DNA of 64,000 nucleotides from Alloprevotella timonensis_A (GCA_963589615.1 CAVALA010000001.1:62001-126000); one strand, 5' to 3'. Shown: positions 34,881-43,750, counted from the stretch's first letter. Notes: generated from the letters alone by a model not told the origin. Made by a program: numbers and translations.

Positions 34881-36245
34881 TTAGTTAATCGCACTCAGCT
34901 GTAACTTATTATGACGAACAGCATTGAACGTTTTGAGTTCCTTAAGCGGAGAAGAGAATTTGCGGAAAGCAGTCTTCACGATCGACGTCGAAGAAGCTGG
35001 AATGACGGTTGTCGTCTCCTCCCAATCGGAGTCGACATGAGCATTGAAGTTGAGGCGTAACACGGTGACGTCGCCTTCATTGCTCTTTGCACTGATGAGG
35101 AGCGTTTGCCAACCAGAATCGACCGATGAGTTAGTATAGGTATACTCGCCATTGGTGTTAATCTCGTTCGTAATGTCGAGAGCCGTGGCACCAGCAGCCA
35201 AATCGGCAAGAGTAAATCCTCTGTTGAGTTTGCTATCTACGGTGTTTTCTTCAAGAAGGTTTACGTAGACTTCTGTCACGTTGCTCGGTGTAACCTCAAA
35301 GTTCACGCTGACAGCACCATTGCCCTTGCTCTTCGTGGCAACCTTGATGGTCGGTGCTGTTGTCTCGGATGTGTCAGGAACTATATGGGCGGATGCGGAA
35401 GCTTCCGTGCGGTCGCCTTCGCTGTCAATGCCAAGCACGTAAAGCGTATAGTCTGCTTCACCCTTGATAGACCATGTGGCGGGACTTGACTTCCATTCTG
35501 CCGGTGTCCATCGTTCACCGAATGAGAGAGCGGTATATTTTATGCCGTATTGTTGAATGTAGGGTTCTAGCGTATCCTTATAACCGAAAAGTGTATAGAA
35601 AGCTGTGATGCCATCGCTGGGAACAATAGAGAACGAGGCACCGCCATCGCTGCTGAGTCCGCTGTAGGAAACGGTCATAGTTTCTTTGCTCTGCTCGGCT
35701 TCAGCGGTGGTTACTGTTGCGTAAGAGATGGTTTCGCCAAGGTCGTCGTTGACCACGTTGCAAGCTACCACATAGTAGGTCTCACCTGCTAACACGGTAA
35801 AGGTATCATCGTTGTCGTCCACCTCACCGTCCTTCATGGTAAAAACTTGCGAACCCTTCGCTAGATAACCATAACTATAAAGTATGCTGCGAAGTGCGCT
35901 TTCGATGTCGCTCTCTGAGGCTGCTTCAAGCGTTGTGCTGAAATATTCTTGTAGAACATAGTTAAGCACAGAAGCACTAACGGCAGTGTGAGCGTACTGC
36001 TCGGACGATTGTAGAGTGACGACTTTATAGGTGATGTAGCTCTTACCCGCATTGGCAACTTCCACTTCTACGTCCTTAGCCTCCTTCACTCCATCAGGAA
36101 GTTGGAAGGTCATATAGTCAACGTCCGACACGGGATATTTTGCCACGACTTGTGTGCCTTTAATAAGGTATAGATGTTCTTGGGCAAATGCGCTTGATGA
36201 AAGTCCGACCGAAAGGGCAAGAAGAGATAGTAAACGTTTGGTCAT
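34881..36245 (-). CDS. secreted protein of unknown function
   Basis: This 454-residue protein has a clear signal peptide (1-21, ending AFAQ) and no lipobox, so it is exported to the periplasm or surface. The start of the mature chain (LYLIKGTQVVAKYPVSDVDY) resembles the N-terminus of many Prevotella surface proteins. The rest is beta-rich, with two or three fibronectin-type-III-like modules (TYYVVACNVVNDDLGETISY, DYTLYVLGIDSEGDRTEASA) and acidic stretches. There are no recognisable enzyme motifs. It is monocistronic, flanked by terminators on both sides. Confidence 0.6.
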   Translation of the reverse strand: MTKRLLSLLALSVGLSSSAFAQEHLYLIKGTQVVAKYPVSDVDYMTFQLPDGVKEAKDVEVEVANAGKSYITYKVVTLQSSEQYAHTAVSASVLNYVLQEYFSTTLEAASESDIESALRSILYSYGYLAKGSQVFTMKDGEVDDNDDTFTVLAGETYYVVACNVVNDDLGETISYATVTTAEAEQSKETMTVSYSGLSSDGGASFSIVPSDGITAFYTLFGYKDTLEPYIQQYGIKYTALSFGERWTPAEWKSSPATWSIKGEADYTLYVLGIDSEGDRTEASASAHIVPDTSETTAPTIKVATKSKGNGAVSVNFEVTPSNVTEVYVNLLEENTVDSKLNRGFTLADLAAGATALDITNEINTNGEYTYTNSSVDSGWQTLLISAKSNEGDVTVLRLNFNAHVDSDWEETTTVIPASSTSIVKTAFRKFSSPLKELKTFNAVRHNKLQLSAIN

Positions 36246-36361
36246 AAAATACGTGAGTGTTTTGTGTGAGACAATGGGCGGTAGCGTCTCATGTGTGATG
36301 CATCAACGCCTTACATTTGCAAAAATACACAAAATTGCCATAGTGTTCTTGATGAATGCCG

Positions 36362-36414
36362 AAAAAAGCGGACAACGCCTTACTCTTTGCCGAGTCCCAG
36401 GCATTGTCCGCTTT
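36362..36414 (-). terminator. intrinsic terminator of the 36470-36991 gene
   Basis: On the minus strand AAAGCGGACAATGCCT (36414-36399) pairs with AGGCGTTGTCCGCTTT (36380-36365) with one mismatch, and the stem runs into a T run down to about 36362. It ends the small lipoprotein gene. Confidence 0.8.
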
Positions 36415-36469
36415 ATCAAGTTGTATCTTAGAAGCCGTATCGCCACCCTGTTAAAAGGGCTCAAGGCTT

Positions 36470-36991
36470 TTACGGAAGTACTGTTATGGTTTTGGTTGCT
36501 ACCACACTAAATTGGTTGGAGCCAAGGAAGGTATAGGTGGCACGTCCGTTTTTGTCAGCAAAATCCTCGTAGTAAGAGGAGCCATACTTTGAAGTCCAAC
36601 CAACTACTTGACCACCGGCATAATAGCGGCCTGTAAATGTCACCTTGCAGTTGCCGGCCGAAGTAACCGTGAAAGTCGCCGTTGGATTTTTAGAGTCGTT
36701 GTCATAAATTGCAGTACCCGTAGCTTCAACCTCGAAGCCGGAATCGTTGGTCCACGTGTAGTTAGCCTTATATAACAAGCGACCTATTTGTTTCTGTACT
36801 GCAGTGACGGTAATTTTATCGCCAACATGTACGGTTGTTGTTTCTTGTCCATTGACCGAAACCTTTAGGTCGGAAATGAGAGGAGGTTCGCTCTGATACT
36901 TTGGATTGTCGGTGTCTTCAGAACATGAGGCAAACAAAGCCATTATACAAAGACTAGCCACAATGGCAACTGATTTGCTAAAGATTTTCAT
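36470..36991 (-). CDS. putative lipoprotein with immunoglobulin-like domain
   Basis: From the ATG at 36991 this is a 173-residue exported protein with a signal peptide ending in LFASC (lipid Cys22). It has one beta-rich domain with strands such as ISDLKVSVNGQETTTVHVGD and NPTATFTVTSAGNCKVTFTG, like PKD/Ig-fold modules of Bacteroidales surface lipoproteins. The longer frame back to 37084 would put 31 residues before the signal peptide and is rejected. Function is unknown. It has its own terminator and is separated from the upstream tRNA-modification gene by 234 bp. Confidence 0.65.
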   Translation of the reverse strand: MKIFSKSVAIVASLCIMALFASCSEDTDNPKYQSEPPLISDLKVSVNGQETTTVHVGDKITVTAVQKQIGRLLYKANYTWTNDSGFEVEATGTAIYDNDSKNPTATFTVTSAGNCKVTFTGRYYAGGQVVGWTSKYGSSYYEDFADKNGRATYTFLGSNQFSVVATKTITVLP

Positions 36992-37225
36992 TGGAAGTTT
37001 TTGACTATAATGTGGGTAAAACATAAAAGCGGTACGCATAGCAATTGTAGTTTTCTGGAATTTCGTTTCTCGTCCCATTAGCAATTATGCTCTGCTTAAG
37101 GATAAGCGCGGAATAACGGAATGTCTAAAAATCGAGTCAAAGCATTCTCCGCTTTTTAAAAACATAACTCCAAAACACGTGCTTTATTGCACGAGCTTAC
37201 GCGTTTATGGTTGTAAAGCCGTTTT

Positions 37226-37840
37226 TTATTGAAGTATGCCGTCGCCTTGACGAATTATTTCGCCATCGTCGTCTGTCGTACAGTCGACCACTGTGCTTTG
37301 TCCGAGCGTACCTTCTCCACCATCTATCACAAGATCTACTAGGGCACCGAACTCTTCGTCTATGAGCTCAGGGTCTGTTTGGTATTCGGGTTCTCCCGGA
37401 TGAAGTTCCGGAAGCGAGGCTGTCATAAGCGGCGCACCGAGGTTTTCAAGCAGTTCGCGCACAATGGGCGAGTCGGGCATGCGTATGCCTATTTCGCCTG
37501 TCTTTCTGGAACGGAATATCTTTGGTAATTTATTCTTACCTTTAAGGATAAAGGTAAACGGCCCAGGCAAATTTCGCTTCATCAACTTAAAGACCGGTGT
37601 GGAAATGAAGGCATAATCGCTGATGGCGCTCATGTCGTAGCATATCACCGAGAGCGGATGGGAAGAAGGGGAAATTTGGCGAATACGACAAATGCGTTCA
37701 ACGGCTCTTTCCTTGTGTGCATGACATCCAAGAGCATAAGTTGTACCAGTGGGATAGATAATCACACCCCCATCATTAAGAATACGCACTATCTCCGCTA
37801 TTCGTTCTGGCGGATTATTCTTTGTGTAGAGCTTCAACAT
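37226..37840 (-). CDS. L-threonylcarbamoyladenylate synthase (Sua5/YrdC/YwlC family)
   Basis: This 204-residue enzyme makes threonylcarbamoyl-AMP, the first step of the universal t6A37 tRNA modification. The signature runs from GGVIIYPTGTTYALGCHAH through RICRIRQ, PLSVICYDM, KRNLPGPFTFILKG, GIRMPDSP and the terminal GQSTVVDC. Length matches the YrdC-domain-only form without the Sua5 extension. It is followed 57 bp upstream on the strand by maf; both are small housekeeping enzymes. Paralogues are common in Bacteroidetes, so the exact ortholog name is not assigned. Confidence 0.85.
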   Translation of the reverse strand: MLKLYTKNNPPERIAEIVRILNDGGVIIYPTGTTYALGCHAHKERAVERICRIRQISPSSHPLSVICYDMSAISDYAFISTPVFKLMKRNLPGPFTFILKGKNKLPKIFRSRKTGEIGIRMPDSPIVRELLENLGAPLMTASLPELHPGEPEYQTDPELIDEEFGALVDLVIDGGEGTLGQSTVVDCTTDDDGEIIRQGDGILQ

Positions 37841-37897
37841 ATGGTCTCAAAGGTTTGTGCGGTAAAAGTCAATTGGCTTGACTGCGATATATAAAAA

Positions 37898-38479
37898 TCA
37901 AAAGTCCTTAAGTCGCTGATAGAGACGCTGTACAGGCAGCCCAACCACATTGAAATAGCTGCCACGGATTTCCTCAACAGCCACAAGGCCAATCCATTCT
38001 TGAATGCCGTAGGCTCCAGCTTTGTCAAATGGCAGAAAATTGTCAACGTAGTAGTCAATTTCCTCAGAGGTGATAGGGGCGAATTTTACATGGCTCGTCA
38101 CAGCGAAATTGTCCATGCGTTCACCGGCAACTATGGTAACACCAGTGATCACTTGGTGGACATTACCTGAAAGATTATGAAGCATTCGCTTAGCATCGGC
38201 TGCGTCTTTGGGCTTTCCCATGACCTCACCTGCCACGCATACAATGGTGTCGGCTGTGATGAGGAGTTCATTGGGCCCCATGGAGCCACGATAAGCCTTT
38301 GCCTTGTTACGAGAGATGTAGCGTACGATGTCTTCTCCACGCAAGGTTTCGGGATAACTTTCGTCGATGCCGAAAAGCGTACGCACTTTGAAGGGAATGC
38401 CAAGTCGTTGGAGAAGTTCTTTACGACGGGGGGAGTTACTAGCGAGCACCACGTCGTATTTCTTTAGATTTTCAAGCAT
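37898..38479 (-). CDS. Maf-like nucleotide pyrophosphatase
   Basis: From the ATG at 38479 the product is 193 residues, of the Maf/YceF/YhdE family that hydrolyses dTTP/UTP or modified nucleotides. Motifs are LASNSPRRKELLQRLGI at the N-terminus, ITADTIVCVAGEVMGKP and FDKAGAYGIQEW. The TTG-started frame back to 38518 adds residues without support. It lies 132 bp after kdsC on the same strand, likely in one operon with the DUF2520 gene, which is a common arrangement in Bacteroidales. Confidence 0.88.
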   Translation of the reverse strand: MLENLKKYDVVLASNSPRRKELLQRLGIPFKVRTLFGIDESYPETLRGEDIVRYISRNKAKAYRGSMGPNELLITADTIVCVAGEVMGKPKDAADAKRMLHNLSGNVHQVITGVTIVAGERMDNFAVTSHVKFAPITSEEIDYYVDNFLPFDKAGAYGIQEWIGLVAVEEIRGSYFNVVGLPVQRLYQRLKDF

Positions 38480-38611
38480 ATCAAAAAAAGTCAGTAAGGA
38501 ATGTAGCCTAATGTGCAACTATACACCATCGTGCACATCTACAACTACTATTGGGGTTATTGTAGTATTGTATCAAATACAAGAAGAGGATTCAACCGAA
38601 CCGTTCCATTT

Positions 38612-39133
38612 TTACCATCCGAAAGCGCGTGCACTGCTCATCCAATGGCCTTGTGCGCGCAACACTTGTTCCACCACGTCACGCACGCATCCTTGACCAC
38701 CCTTGACGTTGCTTACGTAGCAGGCGATTTCCTTTATTTCTGGAGCTGCATCGGCTGGTGCGCAAGGACATCCGCAAACTTTCATCACTTCGTAGTCAGG
38801 AATATCGTCGCCCATGTAAAGCACTTCTGAGGGTGAAAGCTCATTGTCGGCGAGCCATTGTCGGTAACATTCAATTTTTACAGAAACTCCTGAGAAGACA
38901 TCTTGCAAGCCGAGTGCCTCGTAGCGGCGCTTTACGGCTTCACTGCGACCTCCAGTGATGATTGCCACGCGGAGACCGCACTTTACGGCGAGTTGTAAAG
39001 CATATCCGTCCTTTGTGTTAGCTGTCCGGCAAGGTTGGGCTTCGTTTTCGAGCAACAACACGTTGCTTTCGCTGAGCACGCCGTCTACGTCAAAAGCTAA
39101 GGCACGTATTTTTTTCAGATCGTAGTTTATCAT
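38612..39133 (-). CDS. kdsC: KdsC-type KDO-8-phosphate phosphatase
   Basis: This 173-residue HAD-superfamily phosphatase of the C0 class acts in lipopolysaccharide core sugar (KDO) synthesis by removing phosphate from KDO-8-phosphate. The catalytic DxD is Asp15/Asp17 in ALAFDVDGVLSES. IITGGRSEAVKRR and YMGDDIPDYEVMK complete the HAD motifs. It overlaps the DUF2520 gene by ATGA (39130-39133). Sugar specificity within the family is inferred from length and motifs. Confidence 0.85.
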   Translation of the reverse strand: MINYDLKKIRALAFDVDGVLSESNVLLLENEAQPCRTANTKDGYALQLAVKCGLRVAIITGGRSEAVKRRYEALGLQDVFSGVSVKIECYRQWLADNELSPSEVLYMGDDIPDYEVMKVCGCPCAPADAAPEIKEIACYVSNVKGGQGCVRDVVEQVLRAQGHWMSSARAFGW

Positions 39134-39933
39134 TGGTCTTCATTGTAGTGGTGAATGCTTTCGCTCATTATACGATACACGCTCTGCAACTCGGGTTCTT
39201 GAGCGAGTATAGCCATATGGTCTGCCATCACGTTGGTGTCCCATCTGACGGCGGGACCTGTTTGTGCCTTCGCTGCAGACATATGGTGAACCTTGCGTAT
39301 GGTTTCATCAAGCATTGGAAGTAGTACGTCTGACGATACGCCCGTTGGAGCTAGGATTTCAGCAGCTAGCGTAACACAATGGTTTGCGAAGTTGTTGGCA
39401 AACACTCCTGCCAGGTGCAAACGCTTCCGTTTTTCGCTTGATAGTGGTGTTACGTTGTGGCTTAGCCTTTCAGCCAATGCCGTAACGGCACATAGGTCGT
39501 TGTCGTTACTTCCTTCAACAAACAGTGGAACTTGCGAGAAATTGAACGAAGCGCCTTTTGAGAAGGTTTGAAGCGGATACATCACAGCTGCACGAGGAAA
39601 ACGCGAAGCTAGAACTTCCAACGAAATGCTCCCGGCTGTATGTACCACGAGTGCTACGTTACGTTGTTCGGGGGGCAGAAAATCGGCCAAACGTTGTGCC
39701 ACTTCAGCAAGGACCTTATCCTTCACGCACAAAAAATAGATGTCGGATATGGGCAATTGTTCCACCTTGTCCACTGCAGCAATACCGCCGAGCAAATCGG
39801 CCAAAGCCTTAGCGTGAGCGAGCGTAGGACTGCAGACTGCGGCAAGCGTAAAGCCTGCCATTTGCAAGGCTGGACCAAGATGAGAAGCCACGTTGCCCGA
39901 ACCTATAATACTAATCCTTACGGTATGGTTCAT
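39130..39933 (-). CDS. Rossmann-fold DUF2520 protein
   Basis: This 267-residue protein has an N-terminal NAD(P)-binding fold (ISIIGSGNVASHLGPAL, GxGxxA type) and a C-terminal DUF2520 helical domain (LHLAGVFANNFANHCVTLA), the layout of small dehydrogenases related to the proline-reductase superfamily. The substrate is unknown. It is the first gene of a minus-strand operon with kdsC and maf and has an unusual leader (39935-39994) that reaches up to its start codon. Confidence 0.82.
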   Translation of the reverse strand: MNHTVRISIIGSGNVASHLGPALQMAGFTLAAVCSPTLAHAKALADLLGGIAAVDKVEQLPISDIYFLCVKDKVLAEVAQRLADFLPPEQRNVALVVHTAGSISLEVLASRFPRAAVMYPLQTFSKGASFNFSQVPLFVEGSNDNDLCAVTALAERLSHNVTPLSSEKRKRLHLAGVFANNFANHCVTLAAEILAPTGVSSDVLLPMLDETIRKVHHMSAAKAQTGPAVRWDTNVMADHMAILAQEPELQSVYRIMSESIHHYNEDQ

Positions 39934-39934
39934 T

Positions 39935-39994
39935 GGAATAACAGTTTGAGCTCTTTCACGCTAGACTGGGTAAATTATTCCAAACTGCGTGAAA
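39935..39994 (-). promoter_or_regulatory. leader with three interleaved complementary segments
   Basis: In minus-strand order the leader holds TTTCACG (39994-39988), CAGTTTG (39987-39981), GGAATAA (39981-39975), a 14-nt spacer, CGTGAAA (39960-39954), CAAACTG (39948-39942) and TTATTCC (39941-39935). Each of the first three is the exact reverse complement of the matching later one. The order is a-b-c-a'-b'-c', so the pairings cross rather than nest. The last segment ends one base before the ATG at 39933. Confidence 0.6.
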
Positions 39995-40000
39995 CATATG

Positions 40001-40033
40001 CAAAGTTACGGATTTATTCTTTCCCGAATCAAG
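40001..40033 (-). promoter_or_regulatory. promoter of the DUF2520-kdsC operon
   Basis: On the minus strand TAACTTTG (40008-40001) fits the -7 consensus, with CTTG (40033-40030) 21 bp upstream as a -33-like element. Transcription would start at about 39995, just at the interleaved-repeat leader. Confidence 0.5.
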
Positions 40034-40129
40034 CGCAAGGACATAAAATTAGACTTGTGCTTGGGCATAAACCTTTGCTGCAAAACGTAAAACAATGTTT
40101 CATTATTCGCCTCTTTCGGTCGCTTTGCA

Positions 40130-40137
40130 TACCTTTG
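40130..40137 (+). promoter_or_regulatory. -7 promoter box of the LolA-like gene
   Basis: TACCTTTG at 40130-40137 fits the consensus and faces the LolA-like gene (start 40250), back to back with the minus-strand promoter at 40001-40033. No clear -33 element. Confidence 0.5.
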
Positions 40138-40249
40138 CACGTGTTTTTCAAAAGGGACAGAGGATTTTTGACCTAGATACTGAATGGTTATTAAAAGCGA
40201 GGTCTCCCCTACCCCTTTTTCATTTTCTTTCATCAACAGAAGCAACTAC

Positions 40250-40888
40250 ATGAAACTCAAACATATCATTGTCACAACATTTGCCGCTTTTGCTTTCAAC
40301 ATTAGCCTTTGTGCCCAAACGGCCCAAAGCGTTCTTGACAAAACATCCTCTACCTTACGCAACGCAGGTGGCATTGAAGCCACATTCGAGGGTACTCAAT
40401 TCAAAGGAAAGACAGAAACAGGTACAGCTACGGGCAGCATACAGATTTCCGGCAATAAGTTTAAGCTTACGTCCTCTTCGCTAACAAGCTGGTTTGACGG
40501 CCGCACACAATGGACACTCCTTGCAGGTAGTGACGAAGTTAATGTGAGTACTCCGACAACTTCAGAACTACAACAAATCAACCCCTACACATTTCTAAAC
40601 CTTTACAAGAAAGGTTATACGCTTACTATGCGCGACGTAAACTATCGCGGTGCTACCTGCCACGAGGTGAGAATGGTTGCACAAGGGCGACAAAGCAACA
40701 TTCAGCAGCTAATTGCCGTTATTGACAAGCAAACGCACTACCCTTTGAGTATCCGCATCAAAAACAGCAAAGGCGACTGGTCGCGCATACGCGTTTCCAA
40801 CATACGCACCCACAAGAAGTGGGCCGACGCCAACTTCCGTTTCGATGCCAAGCAACACCCCGGCATCGAAGTGATTGACTTGCGTTAA
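40250..40888 (+). CDS. LolA-like outer membrane lipoprotein carrier protein
   Basis: From the ATG at 40250 this is a 212-residue protein with a signal peptide (1-22, ending LCAQ). The mature chain begins TAQSVLDKTSSTLRNAGGIE, followed by an eleven-stranded half-barrel pattern seen in LolA. Family-like stretches are SGNKFKLTSSSLTSWFDGRTQWTL and the late GDWSRIRVSNIRTHKK. LolA shuttles lipoproteins through the periplasm; paralogues in Bacteroidetes may have other roles. The upstream frame from 40184 would place 22 residues before the signal peptide. trxB follows 79 bp later. Confidence 0.78.
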   Translation: MKLKHIIVTTFAAFAFNISLCAQTAQSVLDKTSSTLRNAGGIEATFEGTQFKGKTETGTATGSIQISGNKFKLTSSSLTSWFDGRTQWTLLAGSDEVNVSTPTTSELQQINPYTFLNLYKKGYTLTMRDVNYRGATCHEVRMVAQGRQSNIQQLIAVIDKQTHYPLSIRIKNSKGDWSRIRVSNIRTHKKWADANFRFDAKQHPGIEVIDLR

Positions 40889-40967
40889 ACAGTGCCTTGC
40901 CAAACAACGCGGGCCTACCCAAACTTAAGAATTTCCCCTATTTTTATTCACAGCAAATACCACTTTT

Positions 40968-41894
40968 ATGATACCTTGCCTCATTCTCGGCTCTGGTCCT
41001 GCAGGCTACACTGCAGCCATCTATGCGGGCCGTTCCGGCCTTAAGCCCGTTATTTACGAGGGCATGCAGCCCGGCGGACAACTTACTATCACTACCGAAA
41101 TTGAAAACTTTCCCGGTTTTCCGGAAGGCATTGACGCCAACGAACTGATGGACCGCATGCGCCAACAGGCAGAACGCTTTGGTGCTGAAATACGTACAGC
41201 AGCCGCCGTCAAAGTGGACCTTAGCAAAAGTCCTTACAAAGTGTGGTTCGACGACGACACGGAAGAGGAATGCCAATCTTTGGTCATTGCCACAGGAGCT
41301 TCGGCTAAATACCTCGGACTCTCCGACGAAACCAAATATCGCGGTGCTGGTGTGAGCGCCTGCGCGACATGCGATGGTTTCTTCTACCGCAAGAAGACCG
41401 TAGCCGTTGTGGGCGGTGGCGACACGGCTTGCGAAGAGGCTACTTACCTTGCTGGTCTTGCATCAAAAGTTTATCTTATTGTACGCAAGCCCTATCTCCG
41501 CGCTTCCAAGGCAATGCAGGATCGCGTCATGGAAAACGAGAAGATTGAAGTGCTTTTTGAAACGAACACCGTAGGACTTTACGGTGAAGGCGGCGTTGAA
41601 GGTGCCCATGTGGTATTCCGCAAGGGCGAAGCCGACGAGCGCCGTTACGACCTTCCCATCGACGGATTTTTCCTCGCCATCGGCCACAAGCCCAACAGCG
41701 ATATTTTCAAGCCTTGGATAAAGACGGACGAAACAGGATATATCATCACCGAAGGCGACTCTCCCCGCACGGGCGTTCCCGGTGTATTCGCCGCTGGCGA
41801 CGTTGCCGACCCACACTACCGTCAAGCCATTTCGGCTGCAGCAAGCGGCTGCAAAGCTGCTATTGAAGTAGACCGATACCTCAAAAGCCTTTAA
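40968..41894 (+). CDS. trxB: thioredoxin reductase
   Basis: This 308-residue NADPH-dependent flavoenzyme reduces thioredoxin. The FAD-binding GSGPAGYTAAIYAGRSGLKP is near the N-terminus, the redox-active CATC is at 132-135, the NADPH motif GGGDTACEEA follows at about 155, and GVFAAGDVADPHYRQA closes the FAD domain. Length and motif order are standard. It ends with a strong terminator and follows the LolA-like gene on the same strand. Confidence 0.95.
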   Translation: MIPCLILGSGPAGYTAAIYAGRSGLKPVIYEGMQPGGQLTITTEIENFPGFPEGIDANELMDRMRQQAERFGAEIRTAAAVKVDLSKSPYKVWFDDDTEEECQSLVIATGASAKYLGLSDETKYRGAGVSACATCDGFFYRKKTVAVVGGGDTACEEATYLAGLASKVYLIVRKPYLRASKAMQDRVMENEKIEVLFETNTVGLYGEGGVEGAHVVFRKGEADERRYDLPIDGFFLAIGHKPNSDIFKPWIKTDETGYIITEGDSPRTGVPGVFAAGDVADPHYRQAISAAASGCKAAIEVDRYLKSL

Positions 41895-41933
41895 TGCGGA
41901 GCGTAAACCTCCGATAAACGAATAACACACTTC

Positions 41934-41986
41934 ATAACTATTCAGTACGTCGGCCTAATGCTATGTACTGAATAGTTATTTTTTTT
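41934..41986 (+). terminator. intrinsic terminator after trxB
   Basis: ATAACTATTCAGTAC (41934-41948) pairs perfectly with GTACTGAATAGTTAT (41965-41979), followed by seven T. It lies 39 bp after the trxB stop and 14 bp before the next start codon. Confidence 0.88.
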
Positions 41987-42000
41987 CGTTGGAAATTCTT

Positions 42001-42573
42001 ATGACCAATCCTATTCCTATTGAGCATCATCCGCTCAAGCCCTTCCTTCCTCCTAAAGCTCACATTCTTATGTTAGGAAGTTTTCCTCCACAGCGCAAAC
42101 GGTGGTCTATGGACTTTTACTACCCGAACATGCAAAACGACATGTGGCGCATTTTCGGTCTTATATTCTTTTCGGACCGCGACCACTTTATAAACCAAGA
42201 AGAGCATCGTTTCAACCGCCCGCTTATAGAGGATTTTCTTCGCGAAAAAGGCATTGCACTCTACGATACGGCCACTTCGGTGCGCCGACTTCAGGACAAT
42301 GCCTCCGACAAATTCTTGGAAGTGGTGGAACCAACGGACATTGCAGCATTGCTGCGCGAACTCCCGCGGTGCACGAAGGTTGTCACTACGGGCGAGAAGG
42401 CTACCGAAACGCTTCGCACTGTGTTTCACACCGATAAACCCGCAGTCGGCTCTTTCGTTGAGTTTACTTTTGAAGGCCGTCCTATGCGCCTCTATCGCAT
42501 GCCAAGTAGCAGCCGTGCGTATCCGCTAAAACTTGAAAAGAAAGCGGAAGCTTACGCAAAGCTTTTTCTATAA
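42001..42573 (+). CDS. uracil-DNA glycosylase family protein
   Basis: From the ATG at 42001 the product is 190 residues. The early motif ILMLGSFPPQRKRWSMDFYY is the active-site region of a divergent uracil/thymine-mismatch glycosylase group (Mug/SMUG2-like). YPNMQNDMWRIFG and the late RMPSSSRAY segment correspond to the other DNA-contact loops. It probably removes uracil or mismatched thymine from DNA, but other bases are possible. The in-frame TTG at 41989 lies just after the trxB terminator and adds only four residues. Because the terminator ends 14 bp before it, it needs its own promoter or readthrough. Confidence 0.72.
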   Translation: MTNPIPIEHHPLKPFLPPKAHILMLGSFPPQRKRWSMDFYYPNMQNDMWRIFGLIFFSDRDHFINQEEHRFNRPLIEDFLREKGIALYDTATSVRRLQDNASDKFLEVVEPTDIAALLRELPRCTKVVTTGEKATETLRTVFHTDKPAVGSFVEFTFEGRPMRLYRMPSSSRAYPLKLEKKAEAYAKLFL

Positions 42574-42619
42574 GATAAGGATACATAACCCGTACAAAAA
42601 CAACGCTGATCGCTCATTA

Positions 42620-43750
42620 TCACTTCTTCTTTCGTCCGAAGAAGAAGCCTACGTAAGCGTTACAGTAGTTGATGGAATTGGTAAGCGAAAGGCGAGAGTT
42701 TCTATATGTGTAGAGATGACTGATAAAGGACGCTCCGGCAAACCAATGGGAATTGTTCCAAACGAGTCCAACGCGTGAGGTACAATCGAAAGAAAAATTC
42801 TTGAGGTCGAGAAGTATTTCGTTGCCCTTAAGCTTCTTACCTTTCGCCTTGCGGATGCCTACAGAGGTCATGAACGAACCGCCAAGTAGCCAGTTGCGGG
42901 CGAACACCCAGTTATAGGCATAGCCTCCGCTTAAGTAATAGTAGTCGTAGTTGACCGACGAAAACTTGAGTTCGTCTATGAGTTTGCTTTCACTGCCATC
43001 TTCACCGAGCAGTGACGTTGGCAGTTTGTGATGGTCGAACGAAACGTCCTGTCGGCTATACCCCAACCCTACCATGGGCGATCCGCAACTTCGAAGTTGC
43101 TGTGTGCTTTGGTTGTATGTGGCGGGATAAGAAAAATGGCGATGGTTGAACACGTAGTAAGCACTAAAGGATAGCATGGATGAGTTCATGCCTGAAAAAT
43201 CTACCCCACGCACACTCTTGGGGTCCACGCCTTCAAACCCAACAGCCTTGCGCAACGAATAGCCGCCTTTGTTACGCATGTACACGAGGTCACACCCTAG
43301 CATAGAACTATACAGGCGGAAACTCAGTTCGCTAGACTTACCCAACGAGCGTGGGTGTGCCACGTCGAACGTGTAACCGAGAAATATCCAGCGCCAACCG
43401 AAGTAAGGTCCTATCTTCACGCTTGGGTCGGGTTTGGTAAAGATGGCTTGTGTGCCAACCTCTTCATTTCTTCCACGCAAGCAGTAGGTTTGAAAATAGT
43501 TGACGTTCTGTACCATCACAGTGAAGTTGTAGTAATTTGGGGCAATATAAGTGGTATCGTAAGAATCGAAGTTCTTGATGAAGCGATAAATTATGCTTCC
43601 CGTGTGTTTTATGCGCTGTTTTAATTCGCTGCCATGATGTGTCTGCAACGAGTCGGGAACCGACACTTCAACAGTGTCGGTTTTCTGTGCGGAGACGCTT
43701 TGCGGAAGCAGACTCAAAGCGGCAAGCATTATATAAACAAAGAGTTTCAA
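42620..43750 (-). CDS. DUF4421 family outer-membrane protein
   Basis: This 376-residue exported beta-rich protein has a signal peptide (1-21, ending VSAQ). The barrel segments YNFTVMVQNVNYFQTYCLRG, GPYFGWRWIFLGYTFDV and the C-terminal NSINYCNAYVGFFFGRKKK match the DUF4421 family of Bacteroidetes, function unknown. The start codon is TTG at 43750: starting there gives MKLFVYIML with a positive charge and a full hydrophobic core, whereas the first ATG (43729) would leave an uncharged 14-residue signal. It converges with the glycosylase gene. Confidence 0.78.
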   Translation of the reverse strand: MKLFVYIMLAALSLLPQSVSAQKTDTVEVSVPDSLQTHHGSELKQRIKHTGSIIYRFIKNFDSYDTTYIAPNYYNFTVMVQNVNYFQTYCLRGRNEEVGTQAIFTKPDPSVKIGPYFGWRWIFLGYTFDVAHPRSLGKSSELSFRLYSSMLGCDLVYMRNKGGYSLRKAVGFEGVDPKSVRGVDFSGMNSSMLSFSAYYVFNHRHFSYPATYNQSTQQLRSCGSPMVGLGYSRQDVSFDHHKLPTSLLGEDGSESKLIDELKFSSVNYDYYYLSGGYAYNWVFARNWLLGGSFMTSVGIRKAKGKKLKGNEILLDLKNFSFDCTSRVGLVWNNSHWFAGASFISHLYTYRNSRLSLTNSINYCNAYVGFFFGRKKK

